Source of the DNA: Cardinalis cardinalis | Lineage: Eukaryota; Chordata; Aves; Passeriformes; Cardinalidae | NCBI GenBank assembly: GCA_014549065.1 | Contig: JACDOX010000118.1 | Location: 1,665,802-1,729,801, forward strand | Direction: 5' to 3' | DNA length: 64,000 nt | In this document: piece by piece, positions 32,801-45,330 of the stretch | Position numbering within the stretch: position 1 is the stretch's first letter | How the letters are laid out: each line of letters starts with the position of its first letter | The notes under the pieces: generated by a model | Database searches by the model: none | The model's input: only the letters and a program-made list of their open reading frames with translations | What the model was told of the DNA's origin: nothing | Translations under genes and position numbers: made by a program

Positions 32801-35800
32801 GTATAAAACATTTTTCCTAATGTCTAAAGAGGAGGAGGTAATAGCATATATGGGAGTCTTCCTCATCCACAATTTTAGATAGCTGTTTATTCTGTTTGGT
32901 AAGGAAAAAGGTCCTAAAGGTTATTATTGAAATTGTACTGGTTTCTGCGATGATAAAGAGCTGACAGTAGGGCCTTGAATATGATCCATGCTCTAAGAGG
33001 CTGGTTATGGTACACTTTATGCTCAGGCAGANTTTACCTGGACTGACTATTTGCCTCCTGTTGCTCCATGGTGGCTGTGTTTTGTGTGGCCTCCACTGTG
33101 GAGAGGAGTGGGAGGGGGCGAGCTGGAAGCTCGGGGTAGTACAAGTAGAAACTTCTTGTGCCTTGGTGTACTTCCCTTGAGCTGTGCTTGCTGTCTTTTG
33201 GAGTGATCTAAGGAGATCTGCTCCCTGCACACCTGCAGTAATATTCGTATCACACAGCACAGAAAAAGAGCAGGCATTTGAACCACACTCAATTGATTTT
33301 TCCCTGTTACTGAACGTTACCTNCACACAGGTTACTGAAACAGTCTGTGTGTAGCAGAAGTTACAAAGCCTTTGTTGTGAAAAGGATAATCCTCAAATAC
33401 TGCTCAACAGTCACAGGTCACTTTGAAAATGACTGTAGGTGTAAACAGAGTTTTCATCTCCTAGAATGCTGATTAATACAGGTCACAGTGATTTTATACA
33501 GCTGCTCTTAAGCATGGATGATTTCTTAAAGCCCGTTCAAGATGAGGCTGATGAAGCTTTGTCACAAATAACTTACATGGTAAGCTAGTCCCTAAATCTT
33601 TAGAATAAATGCAAATGCTCCAGCTTGCAGGTGTCTCCTTCAAGCAGATCCTTCTGCCTCCATATGTGCTCTGAGTGATACCTGTTGAGGCAGCTTTGCT
33701 TTGCACACTGTGAGTTAACACTGTGCACGGGGAAGACCAAATACAAACAGAAATTTGCAATTGGAATGACCTTGACTTCTGCTTGAGAGCTGCAGAGTAA
33801 GGGCAAGAGCAAAACTGAGCTCTGTGGGAAAGCATCTGGTGTGTGTCTCTGCTGACAGCATCTACCGCAGCGAGCAGAGAAATGGCTGGCAGCGCTCGCG
33901 GAGAGTGGATTAGGGATGGGGAAGTGTAGGGAAAGAAGACAAAGGTACGGGTTGTACGCTTGCATGCTCTCACAGCCTACTAGGGTGCAGCTTTGTGTGA
34001 CTTAGTTCTTGTAATTGGATTACTAGCTGTGACAGGGGAGCATAAAAACTACGAATACAAAGGTATGCTAAAGGATTTCATGTCTTCCTGAAATGATGAA
34101 TGTACTGATGGATGCTCAGCTTTTTCTCAAAATTTACCTTGATGATCTGACCCGTCCTTCTTCTTGTGTACATGGCTGTGAGAGGCAGCATGGTGGCTTG
34201 TTTTGGAGGAAAGGAGAGATGGGCCAAACTTAGTTGCCTGCTTCATTTTCTTTGGGTGCAGGTGACAGGGCAAGGCACCACAAGGGATGGACAAACAAAG
34301 ACAGAGATTGTTCTGTGGGCCTCCTAAACCTTCACGCAGGTTGTCTTGCATTTTGGCAGTTTCTAAGCAGGAGCCCTGAGTTCCAAACCCAAGAACAGAT
34401 TTCCTAGAGATCTGTGCCTTGTGGCAGGCAGTGTGAGAGAGTGTTGAATGTCCAAGAAAGTATGAGCTCTCCTACTGAAGCACCTTCTGGAGATGTTGCA
34501 GTTACAGGCGTGGCCTTGTTCTCCTCCTGGGCAAATATTCTATTATCGAGTGAGATTTCTTTGGCTGGAAAATGTGTAAGATCGCTTTTCCCTTACCTGA
34601 TTGCTTTCACAAAACTCCTTCCACCTAACTGTCCTCAGAACCTCAACTTTACTGGTAGGTTTGTTCAAAGTTGCTGAAGACCAGGAGAAGAATTGACAGA
34701 GGAACAGAATTATGCACGTATCCACTCATTCCCTTGCAGGACAGCATCATTGCACAAGTGCTGTTTCCATGGAAACAAGGATAAAAATACTGAATAATAG
34801 AAATTAGAGACTCATCTTACAAGTATTTTCTATCCTGGACAAGGTTATTCTCATCTGTATTCTCTGTTTGCATTTGTTTTCGGGATTTTATTTTCTTTTG
34901 TTGGTACTTTTCTCCTCTTATATGCAAAGAAGGACCCTCAGCAATAGCCTCTGTTGTTATTCTTTCTGAAGAAAAATGCTGCATTGCATCACTATGTGCT
35001 GCTGAAGCACCTCGATGAGATCAGAAATTCATGTTAAGGATTTTTTCCTGTGTTGGCTTCTCTGCAACCACATCCTGCAGAAAGCAGCCTCTGGGGCACT
35101 GCAGCANGTAGCCCAAAGCAAGCTGTGCATTCTTGGTCTTTGAATCAGGGACAAGAACTTGCTTCATGCCAGCGCTGGGAGCGTCAAAAAGGCACATTAG
35201 ACACTGATTTATCCTTGCCCTGCAGCTCTCCCAAACGGGTGTTCAGGACAGCTGGGCTGTGAGCCAGTGGTCTAAAGCACACAGCAAGTGGCTGTGAGTG
35301 CCCTGTGCCCTGCCCCAAGCAAGCTGACACAGCCAAACAAAGCCTGCAGAAGCTGCCAAAGTGCTCTTGCAACTTGCATATAAGCAAGGCTCTGCACTTT
35401 AGAAAAATCTTACATTTTATTTCATAAACATAGGCATCTGCTGCTAATTAAAGTAGCAGCATATAATTATACCCTTTCTTATTAGCAGAGATAGAGTCTG
35501 ACAGTTGCTTAGATACAAAATAAGCAACTACAGATTGTCTTCTGCACTTTAACAAGCAGAGCGAGCTGGAACAATAGAATTGTAAACTTATTCTGTATTA
35601 TCTTTGGTAAATGTGCCTGGGAAAAATATGTTTAATCTCACTGCTTGCTCGTAATGTCAGCTATAAAGTTCTTTAGCTACCTCTTTGTTTTCCTCCACCA
35701 AGTAACAACCAAACAATTTCTGTGGAAAGGGCAGGATACCTCCCTGGGGAAAGCATTAGGCAGAAGGAGCAACAGTGCAGTTAACAGCCACCATTTTGCN

Positions 35801-35885
35801 GAGACCACCTTTCCTAGCTTTTTATATCCAATGAAAGGAAGTTTCTTCTTAATGATTAAAAATCTAGGTGCTAGTGCAGTTCTGC
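29851..35885. other. Intergenic region without recognised genes
   Basis: No coding region with family resemblance on either strand. A purine-rich tract runs at about 31285-31440, and CpG-containing patches occur at about 32300-32420 and 33860-33900. Minus-strand ORFs at 32817-33326 and 33494-33973 look like chance. The A/T-rich stretch at 35400-35640 resembles conserved non-coding DNA in character, but this cannot be shown from one genome. Confidence 0.5.
31285..31440 (+). repeat. Purine-rich (GGA/GAA) low-complexity tract
   Basis: The plus strand is dominated by G and A, with many GAGAGG, GGAAG and AGGAGG words and few pyrimidines. Such tracts usually arise as degraded simple repeats. Confidence 0.6.
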
Positions 35886-36434
35886 TGTGGTTTAACCTTA
35901 GCTGACAGCTAAGCAGCACACNAGCACTCACTCCCAGAATGGTGGATCTGGGGAGAAAACCTGAACAGTAAAACTGGGAAAATTTGTTGAGATAAAGACA
36001 GTTCAATGGGTAAAGTAAACGATGCACGTGCAAGCAAAGCAAGGAAGCTATTCACCATTTTCCATGGGGGTCCAGGTCTTCAGTCACCCCTAGGAGAGCA
36101 TCATAAGTAACTGTAACTTGGGAAGATAAACGCCATCACTCTGAATGTCCCCACTTCCTCCTTCTTCCNCAGCTTCATATACTGGAATGCTGCCATAGGT
36201 TATGGTCCCTTTGGTCAGCTGGGGTTCCCTTCCAACTACCTGGGCAGCCCTGACCTGCCCCAATGTCAGGGCAATGTGAGAAGTACAAAGGGACTTGATC
36301 CCTCTGTAAGCCCTGCTAAGCAGCTACTAAAACACTGCTGAACTATCAATGCTGTTTTTGAAAGCACAAATCCAAACTTAGCCCCCTGGGAACTATTGTG
36401 AAAAAAATGAATTCTGTCCCAGCCAAAACCAGCA
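35886..36434 (-). mobile_element. Solo LTR of an avian endogenous retrovirus, minus strand
   Basis: On the minus strand the unit starts TGCTGGTTTTGGCTGGG and ends GGTTAAACCACA, giving TG...CA ends and partially matching termini (TGGTTTTGG against TGTGGTTTAACC). Words such as TTGAGATAAAGACAGTT and GAAGATAAACGCCATCACTC (plus strand) resemble, from memory, a solo LTR family very common in neoavian birds. A degraded TATA-like TATATGAAG sits mid-element on the minus strand. No target-site duplication is obvious and no internal retroviral genes adjoin it. Family assignment needs a repeat-library search. Confidence 0.75.
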
Positions 36435-37293
36435 GATAAATAGGAACATGAAGAGTGCACATACTGTAGCTACTATCTATAAAAGGCAGGTGTTACAAAA
36501 CGTGGTTGCCTTCTTTTTTATGGGTTAAGCTCACAGCCAAAGCCCTCTGGNTGGGACAAGATGGATCTACAGCTTTGCAAACAAAGTCCCTATTGCTTCT
36601 TATCAGAAAACTCATGATGCTATATTGAGAAATCACTTCTCTTGCCCCACAGATTGTCAGCTGTATCCTCAGAGGCATATTTGAGTGTGTGACCTTTTCT
36701 TTTCTCACATTCTGCTAATAACCCCCAACTTTCTTTGCTCACAAATCCAAAACTCTGTTGATACACCTATGGTCTCACTGCTCTTGTTATTAAACTGTAG
36801 GGAATGTAATCAGAGCAGCTAATGCCACAATAATCCTCCTGATCCATGCGGTTATCTCTGAAGATATCAGAAACGATGCTGTCTGCAAGAGAGCTGATGT
36901 ATTTTGGTTAATTCTGCACCAGCAAACCTTTGGAGGAATCCATCGAGCTTCCAGATGCTAAAACACTTGAAGCTGCAATGAGATTTCAAATGCCTTTGTT
37001 ATTGACTATCAAAACTGTTCAATATTTCTCGATGGACAGAGCTGGCTCATTCCTGAAAAAAAAAAAGTTAATTTTTGACAAGGTCTTTCATCCCTCTGCA
37101 GCACTATGGTAAGAGACCTAACAGACAGATTGCTGAGCTCACAGGGATGCTGTAGGGCTTGGGCTGCAGGGGGTGCCTGGTGAATGTCATGGCCTGCCTT
37201 ACTCCTTGAAGAGCCAAACTGCAGCATTCCTTCTGGTGGCCTGTTTGAGGGATTAGGGGTTGAACAAAAATCTCAAGTTTTTTCTTCACTTAG
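36435..37293. other. Intergenic, nothing recognised
   Basis: Moderately AT-rich unique-looking sequence without a coding signal, ending in the pyrimidine tract that precedes the orphan exon-like ORF at 37294. Confidence 0.5.
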
Positions 37294-37493
37294 ATATAGC
37301 AGCTTTGCCAGAATTTAGGGCACCATTCTGTGGCAACCTGCAGAGAGAGGTAATATGCAGAGAAGCAGCTGCAGCTTGCTGCTCAGCAGAGCAGGTTCAG
37401 GCAGCGCTGAATTACCTCTTGGATCACCAGTACATCAGCCTGCTTGCACAAGGAGATGATGGGATTTTTCCAGCCACCTGCATAATTTCTAAG
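37294..37493 (+). other. Orphan exon-like ORF, winged-helix-like translation
   Basis: A good acceptor (TTTTTTCTTCACTTAG) precedes an open frame of 66 codons. It includes ALPEFRAPFCGNLQREVICR, then EQVQAALNYLLDHQYISLLA and GDDGIFPAT. The alternation of an amphipathic helix (VQAALNYLLDH), QYISLL and a polar turn into GIFPA looks like the recognition helix and wing of a winged-helix domain. Possible donors are AAG|GTCTAT (end 37493, phase 0) or an earlier GAG|GTAATA. I do not recognise the family. It could be a real exon of an unannotated gene, a decayed exon or chance. Confidence 0.22.
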
Positions 37494-37907
37494 GTCTATA
37501 AATTCTGCTAACTGTGACTCTTTGCCACCCTGTGTCAGATGTGAAATGACTCTTCTACATAAGAATCTTTATTTTGGATTTTCTTTCTCCTTCCCAAATG
37601 CATGATAAGAATTGCCATCTGTGCTAACAAATACTAAATATTTAGACCAGCAGTGTGTCAGGCAGGAGCTTGGGTTCAATATGAAGGTGGTGATGTGGTT
37701 TGTTGGTTATAGCTCACAAGTAACACATCTCCCAGCAGACCTTCCTGGTGCACACAAGTCTGGGAAACAGGTTGCTGGTGGAGAGAGAAGGATGGTTTGC
37801 TTATCATTGCCTGTGCAGCCTGCTGGGGCTGACAGGTTGGCAAAGGTTAGGCCCANGGAGGCTGTGCAGCTGGAATTGCTTTTATATGCAAGTTACTGTC
37901 CAAGATT

Positions 37908-38010
37908 TTTTTTTTTTTAATGGGGAAGAGGAAACAAAGTGACAGGAAAAAAAAAGTAAAAAGGAGAAATAAAAATAGTAAGGAAAAAAAATGCATAAAG
38001 AAGAAAAAAA
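37908..38010 (+). repeat. A-rich low-complexity tract
   Basis: A T12 run is followed by repeated A runs separated by single G or short purine words (AAAAAAAAAGTAAAAAGG and similar). It is a simple-sequence tract and generates lysine-rich or phenylalanine-rich false ORFs. Confidence 0.75.
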
Positions 38011-40687
38011 TAGATTTCTGAGCCTGATGCAGTCATTGGATGCATAATATGGTGTAAGTACCCCATGATGGTCAAGTGTTGGTGGGTTTGGAGCATCGCT
38101 GTCTTTCTCCAGATTGCCTTTTAGTGTTGGTGGGGTTGTTGCTGCTGTTTTCTCCTCTGAAACATGACCAGTTTTAGATTCTACCTTACTCTTCTGGCAA
38201 ACATGCCTTTCAGTAGCTGGCATGAATAGCTAGGCAGTCTAGTTGGTGCTTTCAAGTTGGGCAGATCAATAGCACAGGCATTCCTGAAATGCAGATGAAA
38301 ATGCTTTTAGGTTCAAAGTTTTTGAGCTACAAACAGCCTCAGGGTGCCAGTGGGTAAAAGCCAAGGCACCTTTTACACTTGCTGTGTCAGCCCTTGGAGC
38401 CTGAATCCTTGTCTTCTTCCAGTCTGTATGTGGGCTGGATGGTTTGCTCTGTTCTGCATGTCGCCTTCCAGCCCACTGTGAACTGACACAGGGAGGACAC
38501 AGATCAAAAGGCACCAGCACACAGAGATGTGGGCAAAACATTACAAGAAGGTAAAGTGCTGCAGTGAAGAGCTCTTAACATCTTTTTCTATTCCCAGGTT
38601 TTGCTACTGGGTTATTTCCCTTTCCTTCCCAGTGTGATATGAGTTTTATCATCCCAGCAATATTAATTTGCCAGATCTTTTTCTAAAAGTCTCCTGACAA
38701 GCAAGCTGCACTGTGGCTTCTTGTGCTCTTTCCCTCCCCATCAGATTTTTCAAATATTTTGATGTGGGTTCAGAAGCTTCTTTCTTCTGCTGTTTTTCTT
38801 TTCTCAGCATGAACTTCATGGTCCCAAAGGGTATATTCAGAGTACAAATGCAAGCAAAATGCAGTGTCATTGGATATGCTTCAGGCTCTTCTACATGAAA
38901 CAAAGAAACATAGCAATCCCTTCACCTCTTCCAAACATAAGGATCGTCCTACTTCCTGTTGGACAAAGTCATGCAAAAGTCAGTGAAATCCTCAGCCAGC
39001 TGAGTTGACTGCTCATCCTTTTGATTTGTGGGCAGCTGACAGTTGTGTGAGATGGTTTTTAGCAACTTTCCAGAGAAGTTGCTTGTAAATTCTGTCCCCT
39101 TCAGAGCGTCACAGACCCTTTTCAGGAAACCAAATTTCAAAACAAAGTAATTTGAAAGGTAGGTTGCCTACTGCNGTGTTGATTGACATTTTGGCTTCAG
39201 GCAAGACATGGAAGTGCATTGGTGTGCTGTGCCAAAACCGGTGTTTCTCTTTTGTTTTATTTTCTTGATACAAAATGTCTTCTAAGCCAAGCTCAATTTA
39301 CCTGGTGGCTCTAAGATGAGTTGTGGCAGTTTGCTCTGGGCTTGGATGATGATACAGGTTCTACTGAAAAAACATACATGCAGGGCTCATGTATGATCAG
39401 AAAACCAACCTCCAGTGAGCTGCCACAGACCTCAAATTATACCTCTTTCTTCTGTACTCTACAGTTCCCTCACCNCTTCTTTTTTTTTTTCTTTAAATAT
39501 GAGATCCTCCTCAGCTGATGCGCCTCTTTCGAGANAACACCTCAGGAATCTGGCATAATGTACCTCTGAGGGGCTGTGGATATCTTCTCCAGTGGTTCAG
39601 GGTCTGTTTGCCTGTCACCCTATTGAGGGATTTGCTACTTCAGCACCCGAGCCACAATTAGACCTCATCTTTCTTAGAAAGGGCTCAGAAAGGAAACATA
39701 AGAGCAGAGGCTTTTCCCAGCCATCTGTAGCTGCCAGGCTGCAGGAAAAGGCCCTTCACATGAGCACATGATTGCCATGGACTAGTTGGGATGGAAATGT
39801 TTCTCCCAAGGCTCAGGCCTGCGGGCCTTTGATGCAGACAGGTGTCTGAGAGTGGATAAGGGGGAAGGGTGGGTGAGGATGTAGTGCAGAGGNGTGTGGG
39901 GGTATGGAAGAAGAATAGAATAGGAGAACAAGAAGCATCTTTTTTTGTCCCATCAAAGGGACACACATGGGCTGGCATAGGACTGATACCACTTTGCCCA
40001 TGATCACTGTGGAGGGACCACTGCAGGGAAGCCTAAGCAGGTTTCATCTGAGAGAACTCCCAAAGCAGATGTCTCTTATTTTACACAAGTTACAAATTGC
40101 TGCAGATCCAGGAGTGAGTTCCTAATGCAAGATGCATGATCTAGGAAGGAAGATATCTGAGAGGTGGAGAGGTGGTCTTCTAGCTGGAGTGAGTGTAAAA
40201 CAATAAATGCCTTCTCATTTCTCCTTATGGGCTGAAGTAGTATTTAATTTGAGCCCTCACAAATGCACAGACACCACCAGAGCTGTAAATGGAGCAAAGG
40301 AGGAAAACTGGGGACCCAGGAGCTGCTTGGAAGCTTCAACATGTCACACTGAGAAACTGAAGGTGTCACAGTTTGAGGGAGAGCTAAAGCAGGGTCCCCT
40401 TTGGCAGACTGCTCTCTGCTCTCTTCAGGCTGGCCAGTCCTTATCCCTTGCAGTTAAAGGATGTCTGAAAGGCACAGATAATTGGAATAGCTTCCTCTGC
40501 CCTGATGCATCTTAACACCTCTAGCATCTGAAGTACCTTTGCTAAAACGAGTTTTTGAAAACCTTTAAATNATTCCTTGGCAGCAAATTAGATTCCAAGC
40601 ACAGCTCAAGTCTGTCTTTACTCATGCCATGCCTTTCTTTTGTGACTTTACTTCCAACATGTTGCTTAAGAACTTGCCTCATTGCTT

Positions 40688-40735
40688 TGCCAGGGAGGGG
40701 AAAAAAAAAGAAAAAAAGGAAAGAAAAAAAGTTTT
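40688..40735 (+). repeat. A-rich low-complexity tract
   Basis: GGGG followed by interrupted A runs (A9, A7 and A7 separated by G or GG). Simple sequence only. Confidence 0.75.
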
Positions 40736-43559
40736 GCTTTTTTCCAAGGTTTATTGGCTGTTCAGCATGAATTTCAGTGAATCTGACAAATCTGCGATGC
40801 TTTTGCATCAGTGAACTATAAGGTACCCAAATGAATGCTGTTACCCTGAGAACTGCCTGGTGCCTGCAGTCCAAGCAAAATGGGGGAACATCCACATTTG
40901 TCACAATGGGGTCATGTTGTTCCCTCGATTAAAAACAAAGCTTTTTTTTTCAGAGTATAAGCTTCAACAATTTGTTAATCACCGTGTTTCTGAAAAAGAA
41001 CTTCCAATTTTCCAGTTTGTCATTGTTCTTCCTGTGCTGTAAACAGTGATGCTCGATCAAATACCCTGACACCATTATAATGAGCTGTACCTAATACCTT
41101 AATGAAAACATCTGTGTGTGGGCTCCAGGGGAGGTAAGAAACAAGAGAGACTATTTTCTGACTGTATCAGCATGTTCACAACTCTGTAGTTTGTATAGCC
41201 CAGCTACATTCCCTCTGCTTATACCCATTAGCTTTCTTCCTTTTCTGAATCTGCTCTGGGTATCCAGCATTGAGGATCCAGTCCCAGATCACCAGCTGAG
41301 GTGGCACTGCTGCTGCTTGGGCTGAACTGGCAGTTTTGGGGAAATCCAGCAACCAGGAAAGACTAGGGAGACCCTCTGTGGTTTCCCTGCAATGACATCC
41401 CACATGCCATGTTGCTCTGTTTTCTAATCCCCTTGAGCAAATATTTTGACTCCCACTCCATGCACTTCTGACTTAGACCACATTTATATTCACCTCTAGC
41501 AGTTGGAATATCCTTCTCACGTTGTCTGTGCATCCTTCAAACCCACTACAGTGCACGAGGGCATTGTTCTGCACACAGTACCTCATTCATAAATTTTCAC
41601 AGGCATTCTTCTAGACCCAGCCAACAAGGGCATTTGTTAACTGAAAAGGGATTTCAACCTGTCTGATACAGTAACTGTGGGGTTGACTGAACCTGCAGAA
41701 AGCTGACAAGAGATGATTTCTTACAACTGTGAAGCCTTGAAGCGTGAAGTTCGCAGCATTTCTCATCCTTTCAGAAGGCTGTCATAATTTGATGGATTAA
41801 TCAGGGTTACTTAGCAGGGATGCTTACCTGGCAGGACAACTTCTGTGCCTCTCTTGTACAAAACTCAAGGCCAGTGAGCAGCTGCATCTGGCTCAAACAG
41901 TACTGTTAAACTTTAGTACCAAGACCTGTGTGAGTTTTATGTTTCCAATGTGAGTTTTTCCATGGTTGAAGGTACTGCTGTGCTTTGTCTTAGCTGAGGT
42001 GCACATATTTTTGTAACCTGTGTGTTTCATGTGATGACATGCATAGAGCCTTTTGCCCCAGCAGTGTTGAGGAGGCACATATTTCCTCTCTCTGATGCAT
42101 ATTTGTTACTAACAGTCCAGTGCAAGTCAGCATGATTGTGTAAAAGATAATATGCTTCACACCCTCTGGTGCAAGTTCTTTGTTAGCTTTTAAATCAAAT
42201 ATTCTGCCTTTCACCAGTGAGTCTTCAAATTTCCTAAAGCCTGCCCTGGGAGATGATCAGCTCTCTGACACAAGATCAGGCAAAATTGGGTGTGCCACTG
42301 TCCTTTGGCTCAAATGTTCTTTGCCCTGAGGAAAGGTTGTGAAATCTCTTTAGCTAGTGAAGCTGGGGCCTCATTAGGCTTGGCTGCGAGATGGCAAAGA
42401 CAGGACCCTTGCTCCTACCTGTGTGCAACCTTTTCAGGTTGGACTTTATGGCTTGTGATTCCTCCTGCCTCCCTTTGTGCTGCAGCCTGACCTTCAGGTT
42501 TCCTTCTTCTCCTGCCTGATGGAGGTCAGAGCAAGCCAGCTTGCAGCTTTCCCTCCTGCCTGCGCTGGTCTGTGTACCATGCTCTGGGCCTGTGGCACCT
42601 GCCTGGGCAGCTAGTATTAGTATTTTGACTTTAGTTTTCAGCCTTTGAGCTGTTCTCCATGAGCTGTTAGTCATCTTGTCTCATTCATCAGTGAGGCTGT
42701 TTTTCCCCTGAGACGAGATGCTCTCTTTCTCTTCCATGTTTCCCCTGCTATTAGAGCTAAACCTTGATCACGGTGCCTGAACTTAGCTATGCTGTGGGTT
42801 TTTCTCTAATGCACTTAACATAGCAGAATGCAGCTTCTCAAATGACACCTCACCTGCAAATATATCTTCTTTTAAAAAGTTTTGAAACTACTATTTAAAG
42901 TATTTCTCTAAGTTTTTCCTTACCACNGCGCCTAACTTGCGTCAGGACCAACAGGAAGAATGTTTTTCAGAATGGGAGAATTGTGTTTCAGATTGGAAAG
43001 CAAACATGAAGCAAGTGACACTTCTGCCTCGGATCAAATGCTCAGACCAGAAAATCCTGACCTCTCTCTTCTGTGACTCACCTGGGGCTGCAAGTTCAGC
43101 TTAACAGAGTCTTATCCTTGGTAGCCAAAATCTTCAGAAGCTCTACAGGGTTGAAAGGCTTGGCTCCCCTTTTTCCCCCAGAGAACTCCAGCAGATCAGG
43201 AGCNAGCAATAAGGTCTGATTAGGGCTTCCAGACCAGATCTCCTGACTGTTTTGTTAAACCCCAAAGCAGAAGCTTAATCTTCTTCCTAGGCATCTCCTA
43301 CAAATTGCATTCTATTAATTGAAAGCCCTTTTAATTAACATTTTCAGAGTACCCTTCTTGAATAGCCACTAATTAATGTTGGCTCTATTTTGGCATAGAA
43401 CCCAGTAAAATATCTCTTTTTAAGTGTTTTTTTTTGNTTTTTTTTTTAAACCATTGCATGGTGAGGAGTTTTATACCTTCTGAGTGGTTTTGTTTTTCAC
43501 TGTTTAGGTAGCTTAAATATATATTTTTAAAATACTTTTGTTTTCTCTTTTTTCTTGCA

Positions 43560-45129
43560 GTTCTGCTGCAGTCTATCCTAGAAATATCCTGAACTGTGGA
43601 GCTCTCCTCTATGCTAATCCTCTAAATGCCACAAAGTCTTCCTGCATCCACATGAAGACTTTTCTAACCTTTTCTTACCTAGAAAACAATGTCTGGCTGC
43701 TGCAGAGAAATTCAGCCTGCTCTTGGCCCTGCTGTTTCAGTACAGCCACACCATATCTCACTAAATATTTCGCTTCTAAATGAGAACCGGTTTTAAAAGT
43801 AAAATTTTGGCAAATGGAGCATTTCCTCCCTTTTTTACAACAAAATAAAATCCCTTTCATCCCTGGACACACAGAGCTTGTTGCAGCCTCACCACTGCTG
43901 AGCCTCAGCAGTGTGAAGCAGCAGAGCTTTGTTTTTCTGAGTTACAGAAGGTCTCCCTTTCTCGGGCCCTGTGGGATGTCCTCCCGCTCTCTCTCTGTGC
44001 CCGTCTGCGCCACTGTGTGCGGGAAGCCCCAGCCTTCCAGCAGCTGACCCTGCTCCAAAGCTCAGGGCAGCTTCTGAACTGGAAGAAGTAGGCATGATGT
44101 AGGCTCTGACAGCATGATGCCTGATGGCTGATTCGCTGCAGGGCTTGCGATGCNATCTGCCAGGTTCTGGAGGGTGCCAGCCTGCCACCTCCCACTGGCA
44201 GAGAGCACCTGGAGTCAGAGCCAGTTTGGAAGCAAGGGTGGGCAACTATTGAATGCTCCCAGATGACTCCAGACACGGTGCTTTTCCTAGCTAACGTTTT
44301 TCCCATGCAGACACCNATTTTTCAGCCCTTCCTCTGAGTAAAGGTGTGTCTGGCTGCTCCTAAGTGGATGGATTATACTGTTCTGAACTCCTCTGACCTC
44401 GGGGCAGTCCTCCCTGAACCATGCTAGATCCTCACTTGCTCTCAGATCTTCAGGTAAGAACAGACACCAGGATGTTCTTTCATTCCTAGTTGTCAAAAAG
44501 ATTGCAAGAACATTTTTTTCTACAGATGGATGTGAACTCACCCTAACCATCCAAGCCTTTTTCATCTTCATATTAGATTACTTCAGCATATTTCTACATG
44601 AGGCTATGCCAAGTGCAGCATACAGCAAAGTTAATAATGGAAGAGCATAGAAGTTAAAAGTAAATCTGGTGGTTTAAAATTCATTCATGTTAATAATGCA
44701 AACTGCTACTTTTTAAAATTCCTTGCTATGTTTTTACAGTGCTACTTCAAAAATCTCTCCATAAAGAAGGCCAAAAATCAAATACAACTCATAACTTTTT
44801 CATTTGCTTATGATCTTAATGGAGGCTGGTATCCTTTCTTTCAATGATTCTCCCAAAGACCTTAGGAGTGTGGAATAAAATAGAGGAATGTTCATGTATT
44901 TGCTTTTGTCTTTCTTTTGCTTCTGCCAGCTCCACAACACATTGCAACTCTTGGTAATGGTTCTCTGCTGATGGCTTATGAGAGGGCTGGCAGCTCCAAT
45001 TGATGCCCTGGTATGAGGTTTGAAAGAGAACAACCAAATTGGTTCTTTTTAACCTTTGCTCGGAGATTTCTGGTCTGTGTGGGAATATGTGGGGCGATAG
45101 AATGTAAGAAAATAAAGACAGTGCAGCAG
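43560..45129. other. Intergenic; exon-like segment at its start
   Basis: The segment from 43561 follows a strong acceptor-like tract (TTTTCTCTTTTTTCTTGCAG). It stays open to the stop at 43781-43783 and has AATAAA about 60 nt further on (near 43844). The translation has no family resemblance. A CpG-richer patch lies at about 43960-44050. Nothing else is recognised. Confidence 0.3.
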
Positions 45130-45330
45130 GCAATCTCACCCCTGAGCAGTTGCAGCTTCACTAATTATCAAAGATTAGGAACAGGCCTGTCCTTAGCAGG
45201 CCACAGCTGTGTCCAATGAGGAGGAGTGCTGTAAAAGAGTGGGTTAGCTGAGTGAGGAGAGAGCTGGAGTTTGTTGCCTGTGCTGTGAGGAGGAAAGCGT
45301 CAGGTTTGCAAGGAGCTGCCCATGAGGAAT
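45130..45330 (+). mobile_element. Possible LTR fragment
   Basis: The stretch from ATCTCACCCCTGAGCAG to about 45330 includes ATTATCAAAGATTAGGAACA and CACAGCTGTGTCCAATGAGG. A TATA-like GCTGTAAAAGAGTGGG and a purine-rich region follow. This CCAAT-like plus TATA layout resembles U3/R of avian LTRs I have seen, but the ends are not defined and no family is certain. Confidence 0.3.

Larger units (their letters stand above)
37494..43559. other. Intergenic region without recognised genes
   Basis: No family-like coding sequence. Low-complexity A-rich tracts lie at about 37908-38010 and 40690-40735. The stretch 43240-43400 is rich in TTAAT/ATTAATT words. ORFs on both strands are short and unlike known proteins. 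Confidence 0.5.

Noticed and set aside
32817..33326. 169-codon minus-strand ORF
   Set aside because: It has Ns in frame, atypical composition and no family motif or splice context.
33494..33973. 159-codon minus-strand ORF overlapping another open frame
   Set aside because: Two overlapping frames are open at once with no motif; typical of chance in GC-richer spacer.
35882..36440. Possible host promoter or exon with TATA-like box
   Set aside because: The whole segment fits a minus-strand solo LTR, so promoter-like signals are explained by it.
37882..38223. 113-codon minus-strand ORF with a Thr/Pro/Lys-rich segment
   Set aside because: Its C-terminal half is the translated A-rich simple tract; no family, no splice signals.
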